Source of the DNA: Nitrospirales bacterium | GTDB taxonomy: Bacteria > Nitrospirota > Nitrospiria > Nitrospirales > UBA8639 | Reading direction: 5' to 3' | Assembly: GCA_021604105.1 (NCBI GenBank) | Contig: BQIW01000031.1 | Coordinates: 1-45,089 of the forward strand | DNA: 45,089 nucleotides | Shown here: positions 37,493 through 45,089 of the stretch, piece by piece | Numbering within the stretch: position 1 is the stretch's first letter | Layout of the letters: each line of letters begins with the position of its first letter | Position numbers and translations under genes: made by a program | The notes under the pieces: model-generated | What the model was told of the DNA's origin: nothing | Seen by the model: the letters and a program-made list of their open reading frames with translations, nothing else | The model's database searches: none

Positions 37493-38458
37493 ATGATCCA
37501 TCACCACGACCAGGAAGCCTTTGCCAAATTAGTGGACCGTATCGGGCCTGATCATGCAAGCCAACGTATGGAAATGCAGGCCCACTATTCCGCCCTCCTG
37601 TTAAAAGGCTATCACCTCCACATTCACATGGAGGAATTTCCAGCCATTGCCTGGCTTATTAAAACTTTCTTAAAAACGACCGGCCTTTGGCCCCTGGCGG
37701 TCAAGAATACGTCCCAATACCGAATTGTCGGGCACACCGTCCCGATTCCTCACCTACCCGAATCCTTTGAGGGATTTCGAATTCTGCATTTGTCAGATCT
37801 CCACATCGAAGGGATGATCGATAAAGGCCAAGCGCTGCAGGCCGCGCTGTCCACCTTGCGATACGACCTGTGCGTCATGACCGGTGATTTTCGCTTTCTC
37901 ACGTATGGCCATTATGACAAGACACTGACACTCATGGAGTCATTGGTCAGCACGATCCAGGCTCCTTATGGCGTCACGGGCATTTTGGGGAATCACGATT
38001 GGCTGGAGATGGTGCCCGGCCTTGAGCGGTGTGGAATCCGCATGCTGCTCAATGAAGCTCAATCCCTGGAAAAGGGATCGGATGCGATTTGGCTTCTCGG
38101 ATTGGATGATGTCCACTATTACGAAACGGGTGACCTGGAGAAAACCATACGCCTCGCACCCACCGACGCCGTTCGAATTCTCTTAGTGCATTCCCCGGAA
38201 ATTATTCCTGAGGCATCGACTGCCGGAATGGACCTGTACCTCTGTGGCCACTCACATGGAGGCCAAATCTGTCTGCCAGGGGGCAAACCCATCATAACCC
38301 ATTGCCGCTGCCCCAGAACCTATAAGGCCGGCCCCTGGCAACATCATTCCATGCGCGGGTACACCTCTCGAGGAGTCGGCACCTCCCTGTTCCCCATTCG
38401 GCTGTTCTGCTTTCCGGAAATCATCATCCATACGCTCACACGAGCCCCTAACCTTTGA
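37493..38458 (+). CDS. Calcineurin-like metallophosphoesterase (YkuE type)
   Basis: A 321-aa protein with all metallophosphoesterase motifs: D102-L-H104 (LSDLH), G131-D132, GNHD (166-169), H233 in LLVHSPE and GHSHGG (252-257). The N-terminal ~95 residues are a His-rich, non-catalytic lead with a hydrophobic stretch (AIAWLIKTFLKTTGLWPLAV) that could tether it to the membrane, as in YkuE/LpxG-like relatives. The substrate is unknown. No ribosome site supports ATG 37493; a later ATG at 37568 is possible. Confidence 0.88.
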   Translation: MIHHHDQEAFAKLVDRIGPDHASQRMEMQAHYSALLLKGYHLHIHMEEFPAIAWLIKTFLKTTGLWPLAVKNTSQYRIVGHTVPIPHLPESFEGFRILHLSDLHIEGMIDKGQALQAALSTLRYDLCVMTGDFRFLTYGHYDKTLTLMESLVSTIQAPYGVTGILGNHDWLEMVPGLERCGIRMLLNEAQSLEKGSDAIWLLGLDDVHYYETGDLEKTIRLAPTDAVRILLVHSPEIIPEASTAGMDLYLCGHSHGGQICLPGGKPIITHCRCPRTYKAGPWQHHSMRGYTSRGVGTSLFPIRLFCFPEIIIHTLTRAPNL

Positions 38459-38755
38459 GCGCCGCCTGTCCCCCATTCAATCGTTGACTCCTCAACCTTC
38501 CGGAACACGTAAATAACAATCAAAAAAGATGGATAGTCAAGACACATTCCTGAAATTATTTCCCCTTTCAAACCAAATTTTCCCCGGCCATCAATTCATC
38601 AACAGCCTCACAGACTCCTCACACACAGTCTGATTACCCATCGTAGGAATCATGCGGCTATGGAATCCCGAATAGACTTGACCTGTACTTTTCTTTTTTG
38701 CCACGCTATGCTCTGAGTGGTCATCTGCCATAACATCCTCCTTCGTTCTATTATC
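38459..38755. other. Intergenic region upstream of sthA
   Basis: No gene seen. An inverted repeat CAGACT-N10-AGTCTG lies at 38611-38632. No strong promoter was identified by eye. Confidence 0.4.
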
Positions 38756-40174
38756 ATGAGCTCCCCGATCACGACACCCTCACCATTTCAATACGACCTG
38801 ATTTGTATCGGCAGCGGGCCGGCTGGACAGCGAGCAGCGATTCAAGCGGCCAAAATCGGGAAACGGGTCGCAGTTATTGAAAAAAAGCATGTCGGCGGCG
38901 GCGCGTGTCTCGAGACCGGGACCATTCCCAGTAAAACGTTTCGGGAAGCCGTGTTGTCCTTTACCGGACCCCATCAACATTGGGGTCGTTTACCGGATAC
39001 CGCGAAACTACGACCCACGGCCGAGCAACTGATCACTCGCGTGGCAGAAGTCATTCGCATCGAAGGTGAGGTGATTAACGATCAATTAGGAAGAAACGAT
39101 GTGGAATTTCTCCAAGGAGAAGCCTCTTTTGTGGATCCCCACACACTGTTGGTTCGCACCGACCACCACTCACAAACCCTGTCGAGCGCCCACATTCTGA
39201 TTGCCGTGGGAACCATCCCAACGCCTCCTCCCAACATTGCCATTGACGGCCAATATATCCTCGACAGTGATAGTATCATCCATCTGCCGCAACTCCCGCG
39301 AACCATGACCGTGGTTGGCGCCGGGATCATCGGCATTGAATATGCCTCAATGCTGGGAGCTCTTGGCATCGAAGTCACCCTTGTGGATTCACGGATCCGG
39401 CCGTTGGAATTTCTGGATGGCGAAATCGTCGATGAACTCATTTATCAAATGCGAAATCACCAGGTGACTTTTCGCCTTGGTGAAACTGTCGAAAAATTAG
39501 AAATCGCGGACACACCATCCCGAAAAGTCGTGATTCATTTAGCCTCCGGAAAACGACTGGTCTCAGGCCTGGTCCTCTATTCCGTCGGTCGAACGGGAGC
39601 CACATCGACACTCCAACTCGAGAAAGCCGGATTGACCGTGGATGCCCGTGGCCGTCTGCAGGTTGATTCGCAATATCGCACCAGCGTCCCGCATATTCAG
39701 GCCGCAGGCGATGTCATCGGCTTTCCAAGCCTGGCGGCCACATCTTCCGAGCAAGGCCGTTTAGCGGCCTGCTATGCCTTCGACATGGAAGCCAATCCGA
39801 TGACCAGCCTGTTTCCTGTTGGTATTTATGCCATTCCGGAAATTTCTATGGTGGGAGCCACGGAGGAGCAGCTGACGCTCGAAAAAGTTCCGTATGAGGT
39901 GGGAGTCGCCCGTTACCGCGAAATCGCAAGGGGCACAATCATGGGAGATCCAAACGGCATGTTGAAATTATTATTTCATCGAATCGATCATCGGCTATTG
40001 GGCGTGCATGTAATCGGGACGGGTGCCACAGAGCTTATTCACATCGGACAGGCCATCCTTCATACCGAACGGGGACTCGAATACTTCCTCACGACGGTTT
40101 TCAATTATCCCACACTGGCGGAATGCTACAAAGTTGCAGCCTTGGACGCCTACAACAAACTTTGTGAAATATAA
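38756..40174 (+). CDS. sthA: Soluble pyridine nucleotide transhydrogenase
   Basis: A 472-aa flavoprotein of the disulfide-reductase fold that exchanges hydride between NADPH and NAD+. It has the FAD site IGSGPAGQRAA, the NAD(P) site VVGAGIIGIEYASMLG and a C-terminal dimerisation domain with FNYPTLAECYKVAALDAYN. The redox motif reads CLETGTIPSK: the second cysteine of lipoamide dehydrogenase (CxxxxC) is Thr, as in known SthA proteins, so it cannot act as a disulfide reductase. ATG 38756 is favoured for length; GTG 38717 is possible and neither has a ribosome site. Confidence 0.9.
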   Translation: MSSPITTPSPFQYDLICIGSGPAGQRAAIQAAKIGKRVAVIEKKHVGGGACLETGTIPSKTFREAVLSFTGPHQHWGRLPDTAKLRPTAEQLITRVAEVIRIEGEVINDQLGRNDVEFLQGEASFVDPHTLLVRTDHHSQTLSSAHILIAVGTIPTPPPNIAIDGQYILDSDSIIHLPQLPRTMTVVGAGIIGIEYASMLGALGIEVTLVDSRIRPLEFLDGEIVDELIYQMRNHQVTFRLGETVEKLEIADTPSRKVVIHLASGKRLVSGLVLYSVGRTGATSTLQLEKAGLTVDARGRLQVDSQYRTSVPHIQAAGDVIGFPSLAATSSEQGRLAACYAFDMEANPMTSLFPVGIYAIPEISMVGATEEQLTLEKVPYEVGVARYREIARGTIMGDPNGMLKLLFHRIDHRLLGVHVIGTGATELIHIGQAILHTERGLEYFLTTVFNYPTLAECYKVAALDAYNKLCEI

Positions 40175-40192
40175 TCGACATTTCAGATACCG

Positions 40193-41983
40193 TTAAAACG
40201 GAAGCTTGAATCCGCCGGGAAGATCCTTCAATCCTTTGGTGGGAAGATTTTTTTCCAAAAGACTGCTGAGCACGTCATGATGCTGCGTGACCCGCTCCGT
40301 CAACTCACCGGCAATGCGTTCAAACCCGGACAACTCGTTCTTGAGTTGTTGCATGGGTTCTGCAATCTTCGCCGAGATGGCCGTTTGAAGCTCCGCACCA
40401 AACTTCGCAGCCAATTCATTCACCATCTTGCCGGCCGCATCCTGCAGAATACGATCCAGGTCTGAAGAGACCGTGACATCCGGTTGGTCCAATGTCCCCG
40501 TCACATCGGCCTGAATGGACAATTGGGAAATGTCAGTCACGGCAGAGCTGAGGGCTTTGGTCAAAGGATTGGAATCATCCCCCCTTCCTGCGGTTAGGTG
40601 AATGGCGCGCAGAATTCCGGCGCCATGAACCGTCAAGGCCTGGCCCTTGAGTTCCGTGTTCACGTTGATATCGCCCACCCCGCTCGTCAGGGTTACCGGC
40701 CATTTGGCATCTTTGGACAATGCGACATTGGTGAGTTCATACCCTTTCGCCTGCACGGTGAACTGATCTTTGGAATCGGCGGGCTCCACGTGATTGAGAG
40801 CTCCTTCCAATGTAACAGACTGGACCCCTTTCAACCGGTCCCCGGAAAAGTCAAATGTTGTGGGTTGTCCCAAAGTCGGTTGATCGGTGGTGATATTATG
40901 AACAGTCCCCGCCAATCCCCCGAAGTTTAAATCGGCCGATACCTTCGTCGACCGAATCAGAAAGTCCGGGAGCGGATGCGCTTCCTTGAAATGCACATCC
41001 AATCCCTTCCCCCGCAAAGGCTTGTGCACCTGAGGACCGTCCTCCCCTTCCCCTGTCCGTGCTCCTTCCAGAAGCGGCTTTGCTCGCTCATACCAAGTCG
41101 CCCCCTGGTGAACCCACCATCCAATCTGGGGCCCTAAAAGCGTTTGACTCATATTGGCCAATCCTTGCGGAGACAAATGATATTTGGCCTTGAGGTGTTG
41201 AATATCCCGTTGTGGTGCGGTTTGAATCTGCTTAAACCGAGTACGTAACGAGGCCACAGTATTTTCAAATTCCTTTTTGGCGCCTGTGAGAGATTGAATT
41301 TCCTGTTCAATATCCTGCTTCAACGCTTGCACTTCCCCAACTCCTCCCAGCAAGCCGTCCAATCCGCCCTTCCCCGCTTTTTTTAAATTTTTGACGCGTT
41401 CCTCATATTGGGCGAGCTGGGCTTTTCCCGGTAACTTCTCGAGCCGTGTTTTCCAGGCCTCTTTCTCCCGCTGCATGTCCTCTTTGAGCGTCTCAATCAT
41501 TCGGAGGGTTTCCAGATCTTCTTTCTCTAAAATATTTTTCACGTCGGGCACTTCTAGAGCCGGAAGAGCAAGAGCAAACATTCCGGATTCCTCTTCAGGA
41601 GACATATCTGAGACCGGCTGAACGGCGCCGGATGTGGTTCTGGGAGTGTCCAATCGAACCCCTTCCACAGTCATTTCCTCAACAATGACTTTTCTCCGCA
41701 ACAGGTTCAATCCGTCTAGACTCATCGTCACTCTTCCCACTTCCACCGCATTGGTCATGGGCGTCTTGGGATTTGTGACTTGCAGTCTCGTCAAGGAGAG
41801 TCCTGCCGGAAACAGGCTGAGATCGGCCGCATCTAACTCCACCTTGGCTCCCACAGCCTTGGTCCCCGCCCCTTCAATGGCACCTTTCACCCATCCATCC
41901 ACAAAAAATATCCACACACAACCCACAATGGCGGCAAACACCACAAACGCCCCAAGCCCCCACCACCGAATCCATTTCGCCAT
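40193..41983 (-). CDS. TIGR03545-family protein (AsmA-like)
   Basis: A 596-aa protein matching the conserved TIGR03545 family. An N-terminal membrane helix (GLGAFVVFAAIVGCVWIFFV) is followed by an AsmA/DUF748-like start (KAVGAKVELDAADLSLFPAG, then LSLTRLQVTNP), a long coiled coil at about residues 150-270, and a second AsmA-like region. AsmA relatives span the periplasm and move lipids between membranes; here that is inference. ATG 41983 shares its A with the TGA of the upstream TIGR03546 gene (TGATG overlap), with GGAG upstream, and is preferred to 41998. The fixed pairing argues that the two act together. Confidence 0.82.
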   Translation of the reverse strand: MAKWIRWWGLGAFVVFAAIVGCVWIFFVDGWVKGAIEGAGTKAVGAKVELDAADLSLFPAGLSLTRLQVTNPKTPMTNAVEVGRVTMSLDGLNLLRRKVIVEEMTVEGVRLDTPRTTSGAVQPVSDMSPEEESGMFALALPALEVPDVKNILEKEDLETLRMIETLKEDMQREKEAWKTRLEKLPGKAQLAQYEERVKNLKKAGKGGLDGLLGGVGEVQALKQDIEQEIQSLTGAKKEFENTVASLRTRFKQIQTAPQRDIQHLKAKYHLSPQGLANMSQTLLGPQIGWWVHQGATWYERAKPLLEGARTGEGEDGPQVHKPLRGKGLDVHFKEAHPLPDFLIRSTKVSADLNFGGLAGTVHNITTDQPTLGQPTTFDFSGDRLKGVQSVTLEGALNHVEPADSKDQFTVQAKGYELTNVALSKDAKWPVTLTSGVGDINVNTELKGQALTVHGAGILRAIHLTAGRGDDSNPLTKALSSAVTDISQLSIQADVTGTLDQPDVTVSSDLDRILQDAAGKMVNELAAKFGAELQTAISAKIAEPMQQLKNELSGFERIAGELTERVTQHHDVLSSLLEKNLPTKGLKDLPGGFKLPF

Positions 41984-42510
41984 CAGCCTGGTCTCCATGA
42001 CGAAAGGGTTTCATAGGTCTGATATAACTTGCTGGCTTTAAACATTTGCATAATCCTGGTTTTTTGGACCCAAACCATGACATGTTGGCGATAGCGCCGA
42101 ATCAGGAGGTTCGAAAGCAGAAGAACAGGCACAAACATCGCAACGGCAAACACCAGGCTGCCCATCACAATTGAATTATTGAAATGCTCCAATCGCCACC
42201 ACACCGATTGATAGAGGAAGGTCCAAAGATCTGCCAGGGACGGGGCGGTCAGAACAGCTAACCCAAGCCGGTGGAAGAGGGGATCAAGCAGATAGGCCAT
42301 GCCCGTAAACAACGCCAGCCCCAACAGAAAAGCCGATAGATTCACGCGCAGAATAAATACCAACAGGACCACAAAGAGATTATGCAGGCTCAACAGTGGG
42401 GTGAGACCTGCGATCATCGCAAAACACAATCCCAAGGAGATCTGGCCAGGATCGGTTTCGGAATTCAGAACACGAAGGAGTTTGGCAAGAAGCTTAATCA
42501 TGTCCTTCAA
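41983..42510 (-). CDS. TIGR03546-family membrane protein
   Basis: A 175-aa inner-membrane protein with three to four hydrophobic segments (MIAGLTPLLSLHNLFVVLLV, LSAFLLGLALFTGMAYLLD, SLVFAVAMFVPVLLLSNLL), distantly like DUF2062. It lacks enzyme motifs. In other genomes this family occurs beside TIGR03545, as here, with overlapping stop and start codons. The function of the pair is unknown; a role in the cell envelope is suggested by the membrane and AsmA-like parts. Confidence 0.8.
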   Translation of the reverse strand: MKDMIKLLAKLLRVLNSETDPGQISLGLCFAMIAGLTPLLSLHNLFVVLLVFILRVNLSAFLLGLALFTGMAYLLDPLFHRLGLAVLTAPSLADLWTFLYQSVWWRLEHFNNSIVMGSLVFAVAMFVPVLLLSNLLIRRYRQHVMVWVQKTRIMQMFKASKLYQTYETLSSWRPG

Positions 42511-42602
42511 AAGACAGGTGATATGGACATAATATCAGATTAGCTTTGTTACCGTGCTACGTCTACCCAATGGATAGGTGAAATGTTCAAACAGGTTGGG
42601 GC

Positions 42603-44219
42603 TTAATTCATACTTGGCGATGTAAGTAATGTAGCCGCGGTTTCATTCCTTCCGCTGGTTGTCTTCTCCGGATCAATGGCCCGCCGGGATACACTACGCT
42701 TACTTTTGGTCTTGGCCTTTGTACGATGCATTTTCTCCCGGGAATGGTACGGAAGGATTCCGCTTAGGACCTCCGCCAGGGTGTCGCACGGGACATCTTC
42801 CAATAACTTGATGGCCGGCTTGGGATCGGGGCCGGAACGGCCACCGACAAAAATATCCACAGCCTCGAGGATCTGACCTTTGACTTTAATCTTTTTTCCT
42901 AACAGCCCGACATCAGCCACGAGATGATTGCCGCAGCCTGCCGGACATCCCGACCAGTGCATGGTGATGGGTTTCATCTCCGTGCCGATCATCGATTCAA
43001 TTCGTTTGGCAGTTTCCACCGCCCGACTTTTGGATTCGATTACGGCGAGATTACAGTAGTCGCTCCCCACGCAACTGACCAGGCCCTTTTGTACCGGCGT
43101 GGGATTGTAGACAAAGCGCTGCAACAAGGGCTCTTCGGTCAGATCTCCTAATACACGGTCAGAAACATGGGGCATGATCACGGCTTGATTGGCTGCCAGG
43201 CGGAGTTCCCCGGTACCGTACTTGTCGGCCAGACCGGCTATTCCGTGTAAATCATCCGCTTGAATCCGGCCGACGGGAATTTTGAGCCCCACATAGTTCA
43301 AGCCTGACTGCTTTTGCCGATAGACACCCATATGGTCGTTGACCGACGACTTCCGTACATCGATCCCCGCTCGCGACAATTCCCATCCTACTTCCCGCTG
43401 GACTTCCATACGAAACCGTTCTTCGCCCCAATCATCCAACAAAAAAGCCAGTCTGGCAGTGGTGCGGGATTCCCGGCATCCATGATTCCGAAAGACGCGA
43501 AGGATGGCTCCGGTCACCGCAACAACTTCCCGGGGAGTCACAAACACATCGAGTGGGGTAGCAATCCGGTACCCGCCGGATCCAAGTTTGCCTCCGGCCA
43601 ACAGGTTAAATCCCGTGATCGCATTGCCCTCCCCCTCGACCGTCGCAGGCACCAGAGCCAGATCCTGCGTTTCAAGATGTAAACAATTGTCGAGGCAGCC
43701 GGTAATCGCCATGTTAAATTTTCGCGGAAGATTCGAATAGGCCCGATGCCCCACCAGTTCTTCTGTGAGCCGATTGACCATTTCCGTGGCGTCCAATTGT
43801 TCCTGCGCCGTTAACCCGGCCACCGGGCAGGTCATGATGTTACGGACGTTATCCATGCCGGTTTGCAACGAGCACAAGCCCGCCTCTTCCATTTGACGAA
43901 ACACTTCCGGTACATGCTCTATCTTCATATGCCGTAATTGAAACTGCTGACGGGTTGTCAAATCCAACACGCCGTTTCCAAAGGTGTTCGCGAGGTGCGC
44001 CAATGTGCGCATCTGGACCGACGTGGTTCTTCCTCCTGGAATCCGCACGCGAATCATGAAGTATCCCGGGGTGGGATTTCGCAGAAATAATCCATACCAT
44101 TTCAGCCGTTGAATATCTTCATCCGGGATGGCCTCCCACCCTAATTCGGCATATCGGGCAATATCCTCTTTGATGTCCAAGCCGTCTTTTTCCCCCTTGA
44201 GCACTTCAATCTTATTCAT
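42603..44219 (-). CDS. nirA: Ferredoxin-type assimilatory nitrite reductase
   Basis: A 538-aa siroheme/[4Fe-4S] enzyme reducing nitrite to ammonia. Two ferredoxin-like half domains and two siroheme-binding halves are visible; the cluster and heme cysteines are C383, C389 (SCVGSDYC) and C425, C429 (SGCPAGCG), spacing C-x5-C-x35-C-x3-C. Other motifs: GVLDLTTRQQFQLRHM and TGCLDNCLH. Related sulfite reductases share this plan, but the NirC-like neighbour favours nitrite. The last ~45 residues are a lysine/arginine- and Ser/Thr-rich tail beyond the usual end. ATG 44219 has GGAAGGAAG at five bases; the longer frame to 44573 runs through the nirC coding sequence and is rejected. Confidence 0.93.
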   Translation of the reverse strand: MNKIEVLKGEKDGLDIKEDIARYAELGWEAIPDEDIQRLKWYGLFLRNPTPGYFMIRVRIPGGRTTSVQMRTLAHLANTFGNGVLDLTTRQQFQLRHMKIEHVPEVFRQMEEAGLCSLQTGMDNVRNIMTCPVAGLTAQEQLDATEMVNRLTEELVGHRAYSNLPRKFNMAITGCLDNCLHLETQDLALVPATVEGEGNAITGFNLLAGGKLGSGGYRIATPLDVFVTPREVVAVTGAILRVFRNHGCRESRTTARLAFLLDDWGEERFRMEVQREVGWELSRAGIDVRKSSVNDHMGVYRQKQSGLNYVGLKIPVGRIQADDLHGIAGLADKYGTGELRLAANQAVIMPHVSDRVLGDLTEEPLLQRFVYNPTPVQKGLVSCVGSDYCNLAVIESKSRAVETAKRIESMIGTEMKPITMHWSGCPAGCGNHLVADVGLLGKKIKVKGQILEAVDIFVGGRSGPDPKPAIKLLEDVPCDTLAEVLSGILPYHSREKMHRTKAKTKSKRSVSRRAIDPEKTTSGRNETAATLLTSPSMN

Positions 44220-44271
44220 CAGACTTCCTTCCCGTTTCTTTCTCGATTCCGTCGACAATCCGTGGTTTGTC

Positions 44272-45089
44272 CTAATTTCTCCGACTAACAGCCAGGGGCT
44301 GAGACAATAATTTCCCCTCTCCTGGTAGATGGATGGGCGGTGACGATTCAGATGCCACATCTTCCACGACCCTTTCTGTTGTCTTGATCCACCCACGCAC
44401 AGGACTGATAATCCAATAGGCACCTCCCATAAACACGACCCCACCGACGATATTTCCGGATACCACCCACATCTGATTCCAGAAAAACCCGGTCCAGGAA
44501 ACATCCGGACCATGCGGGAGAAATAACGCCATTCCCAGAAGCGATTGATTGGCAATGCTGTGTTCAAACCCACTTCCGATGAACGCGAACAGGCACCAGA
44601 AAATCAGCATGATCTTCGCGGCATCATTGGTCGTACGGCCGGCCGTCCATACCGCCAAACAGACGAGCCAGTTACAAAGAATCCCACGGATAAACAGCTC
44701 CCACATCGGGAGGTTCATTTTGAGGGCGGCGACCTTGAGCAGCAGATCGCTTTGAGGGGCCTGTCCCACCACCCCCGATTGTACAACCAACCAGGCCAAA
44801 ACCAACGATCCGGCCAGGTTGCCCACAAACGACCAGAAAAAAATGAACAAGACGTCTTTCAGTGTGATGGCTTTGGCCAGCGCACCAAGGGCACACACCA
44901 TATTGTTTCCGGTAAACAATTCCGAGCCCGCAAAGAGGACGAGGGTGAGCGCAATCCCGAAGGACACACCCATCACAAGTTTCAACCCGGCAGATCCCTC
45001 GGCCCAAAAAGGAGCCCCGACACTGAAGATCAAACAAATCCCAAATCCAAGATAAATACCTGCCAGGGCGGATAAAACAAGGTATCCGA
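44272..45089 (-). CDS. nirC: NirC-like formate/nitrite transporter, 5' end outside the window
   Basis: About 271 residues are visible and the frame stays open to the edge, so the first ~20-30 residues are missing. Pentameric FNT-channel signatures are clear: ALAGIYLGFGICLIFSVG, AGSELFTGNNMV, GILCNWLVCLAVW and SGFEHSIANQSLL, all close to E. coli NirC (GSELFTGHTMF, GALCNWLVCLAIW, GYEHSIANM). It moves nitrite across the inner membrane. nirA follows after 52 bases on the same strand, giving a transport-reduction operon for assimilating nitrite. A ~40-residue hydrophilic tail ends the protein. Confidence 0.93.
   Translation of the reverse strand, partial: GYLVLSALAGIYLGFGICLIFSVGAPFWAEGSAGLKLVMGVSFGIALTLVLFAGSELFTGNNMVCALGALAKAITLKDVLFIFFWSFVGNLAGSLVLAWLVVQSGVVGQAPQSDLLLKVAALKMNLPMWELFIRGILCNWLVCLAVWTAGRTTNDAAKIMLIFWCLFAFIGSGFEHSIANQSLLGMALFLPHGPDVSWTGFFWNQMWVVSGNIVGGVVFMGGAYWIISPVRGWIKTTERVVEDVASESSPPIHLPGEGKLLSQPLAVSRRN

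Noticed and set aside
44220-44573. Long N-terminal extension of nirA
   Set aside because: It runs through the nirC coding sequence in another frame, while ATG 44219 has a strong ribosome site and matches the family's start.
1-45089. tRNA, rRNA or CRISPR array
   Set aside because: No tRNA T-arm pattern in a cloverleaf context, no rRNA signature and no regularly spaced direct repeats were found on either strand.

Overview
The window looks like a chromosomal segment of a Nitrospira-type nitrite oxidiser or a close relative. This is inferred from the gene set: an assimilatory ferredoxin-type nitrite reductase beside a NirC-like nitrite channel, a GH63-like/GH133/GH15 glucan-enzyme set, NikR-type nickel control and the TIGR03545/TIGR03546 pair. 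No rRNA or other marker here fixes the taxon. I found no tRNA, rRNA or CRISPR array.

Layout. 0.5-1.9 kb: an AT-rich orphan AlbA_2 (Schlafen-type) gene. 2.1-7.4 kb: a secreted M20 peptidase facing a minus-strand group made of a GAF-GAF-PAS-AAA+ sigma-54 activator, a STAS protein and an ECF-type sigma factor. 7.9-12.7 kb: a tightly coupled GH63-like glucosidase and glycogen-debranching enzyme, followed by intergenic TCATTCTGA repeats. 13-17.1 kb: a region of decay and acquisition, with a secreted HEAT-like protein, a CsaA-type pseudogene with several frameshifts, an AT-rich DUF3800 two-gene operon, and scraps of RhuM and probably HsdR from a lost type I restriction locus. 17.2-25.9 kb: a small secreted protein, a HugZ-like flavin-barrel protein, pyrophosphatase, Zn-alcohol dehydrogenase, a ferritin-like protein, gluconokinase, a small kinase and a GH15 glucan hydrolase.

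26-30.6 kb: a nickel locus. It holds a broken hydrogenase maturation protease, a NicO/UreH-type nickel permease with a His-rich loop, NikR with all four metal ligands, and a TonB-dependent receptor whose promoter is followed directly by a candidate NikR box. 30.7-36.8 kb: bacterioferritin, YbjQ, then the housekeeping genes dnaE and accA. 37-45 kb: a small hypothetical, a metallophosphoesterase, a soluble transhydrogenase, the TIGR03545/03546 pair, and a minus-strand nirC-nirA operon whose nirC runs off the end of the window.

The most notable new structure is a family of three short non-autonomous mobile elements (MITE-like, 193-218 bp) at 18337, 23547 and 26184. They share terminal inverted repeats ending in TGTTGAA/TTCAACA and each is flanked by a different 3-bp direct repeat (TAA, CAA, TTA). 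One sits inside the hydrogenase maturation protease and removing it restores the frame at that point. Another lies at the 5' side of the kinase gene and extends its reading frame. The second candidate system is the DUF3800 plus small-protein operon in the decayed restriction neighbourhood. The third is the NikR-receptor circuit.
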